Under the pieces are notes generated by a model. The model was not told the DNA's origin. It searched no databases and was given only the letters and a program-made list of their open reading frames with translations. From Pseudomonadota bacterium (GTDB lineage Bacteria; Myxococcota; Myxococcia; Myxococcales; Anaeromyxobacteraceae): 6,156 bases of DNA. Shown piece after piece: positions 5,507 through 6,156 of this stretch (position 1 is its first letter; each line of letters starts with the position of its first letter). A program made the translations under genes and the position numbers. The stretch is from positions 1 to 6,156 of the forward strand of contig JAEYOU010000057.1 of assembly GCA_023411405.1 (NCBI GenBank), in the 5' to 3' direction.

Positions 5507-6156
5507 TCACGGGGTCCGGTGCACGGAGAACGCCCCCGGCCCCTGTGCCGTCGGGAACAGCTCCATCACGGTGACGTCCACGTGCGGAGGGCGCGTGACG
5601 CAGTAGAGGATCGCGTCCGCGACGTCGTCGGCGCCGAGCGGCTGCATGCCCTGGTAGACCTGGGCCGCCTTCTGCTCGTCGCCCGAGAAGCGCACGACCG
5701 AGAACTCGGTCTCGACCATGCCCGGCTCGATGCAGGTGACCCGCAGCGGGGTCCCCACGAGGTCGGCCTTCAGGTTCATCGTGAACTGCCGGACGAACGC
5801 CTTGGTGGCGCCGTAGACGTTGCCGCCGGGGTACGGGAACGTGCCGGCGACCGAGCCGAGGTTCACGACGTGGCCGCGGCCGCGCTCGACCATCCCCGGC
5901 AGCACGTGGCGCGTCAGGGCCACGAGCCCGGCGCAGTTCGTGGAGATCATCGTCTCCCATTGCTCGAGCGACGCCCGGGGCGCGGCCTCGAGGCCCAGCG
6001 CCAGGCCGGCGGAGTTCACGAGGACGTCGAGCGCGGTCCACCCCGCGGGCAGGCGCGCGAGCGCCGCGGGGATCCCCGGGAGGTCGCGGACGTCGAGCGG
6101 CAACGGGTGGACCGCTGGCCCGAGCTCCGCCGCCAGCGCGGCGAGCCGCTCGGCGC
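5507..6156 (-). CDS. ydfG: YdfG-like short-chain dehydrogenase/reductase (5' end missing)
   Basis: A minus-strand gene whose stop is at 5507-5509 and whose start lies beyond the right edge; 215 residues are visible. The frame stays open through 6103 to the edge, so the TTG at 6101-6103 is an internal Leu, not the start. The protein is a classical SDR that follows E. coli YdfG (NADP-dependent 3-hydroxy acid dehydrogenase / malonic semialdehyde reductase, 248 residues, recalled from memory) closely through LAxLxxELG, LDVRD, DVLVNSAGLALG, the WETMI segment, VLPGMVERGRGH and GGNVYGATKAFVRQF, and ends in VHRTP against VHRQ. The catalytic Ser is at 5852-5854, Tyr at 5813-5815 and Lys at 5801-5803 (YxxxK), and the conserved Asn lies in STNCAG. 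NNAG is NSAG here. About 35-40 N-terminal residues, including the GxxxGxG cofactor loop, fall outside the window, so cofactor choice cannot be read. Likely a soluble cytoplasmic reductase of small 3-hydroxy acids or semialdehydes. The symbol rests on family resemblance. Confidence 0.9.
   Translation of the reverse strand, partial: AERLAALAAELGPAVHPLPLDVRDLPGIPAALARLPAGWTALDVLVNSAGLALGLEAAPRASLEQWETMISTNCAGLVALTRHVLPGMVERGRGHVVNLGSVAGTFPYPGGNVYGATKAFVRQFTMNLKADLVGTPLRVTCIEPGMVETEFSVVRFSGDEQKAAQVYQGMQPLGADDVADAILYCVTRPPHVDVTVMELFPTAQGPGAFSVHRTP

Noticed and set aside
5496..6041. 181-codon minus-strand frame overlapping the reductase
   Set aside because: It is off-frame with respect to the YdfG-like protein, which has intact catalytic residues in the chosen frame.
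5507..6103. Reductase starting at TTG 6101-6103
   Set aside because: The frame remains open and coding-like (LAALAAELG) to the window edge, and the cofactor-binding N-terminus would be missing, so the real start lies outside.
1..6156. CRISPR array, tRNA, rRNA, insertion sequence or phage genes
   Set aside because: I saw no regularly spaced repeats, cloverleaf, transposase motifs or phage proteins anywhere in the window.

Overview
The window is very GC-rich DNA (by eye roughly 70-75% G+C) with strong G/C preference at third codon positions. Long false open frames on both strands, GTG/TTG starts and the protein families all fit a high-GC Gram-negative bacterium. A myxobacterium such as Anaeromyxobacter is my best guess, but that is inference from composition and gene style, not a database match.

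Layout, left to right. Positions 1-209 hold the 3' end of a plus-strand gene, possibly a glycosyltransferase. Its last ~45 codons run through a dense cluster of GC hairpins (about 107-198). A CgeB-like glycosyltransferase (216-1346) follows closely. Next is an AI-2E family (formerly UPF0118) membrane protein (1357-2415), whose TTG start is set by an AGGAG that overlaps the previous stop codon. After a 73-base gap comes a complete half-size ABC exporter with fused membrane and ATPase domains (2489-4249). These plus-strand genes look like one surface-glycan or envelope transcription unit, although the substrates are not visible.

A 282-base non-coding stretch (4250-4531) holds weak terminator-like hairpins and a 10-base palindrome. 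It leads into a heat-shock-type (sigma-32/RpoH) sigma factor (ATG 4532-5431), preceded by AGGAGG. The right end holds a minus-strand short-chain dehydrogenase closely resembling E. coli YdfG (stop at 5507, running off the right edge). It is convergent with rpoH, and a strong hairpin between them could stop transcription from both sides.

Most of the window is ordinary housekeeping or accessory content. I see no CRISPR array, tRNA, rRNA, insertion sequence, phage gene or obvious new defence system. The points most worth a second look are the hairpin cluster read through as protein at the left edge, the structured leader in front of rpoH, and the LSVGE form of the ABC signature motif.
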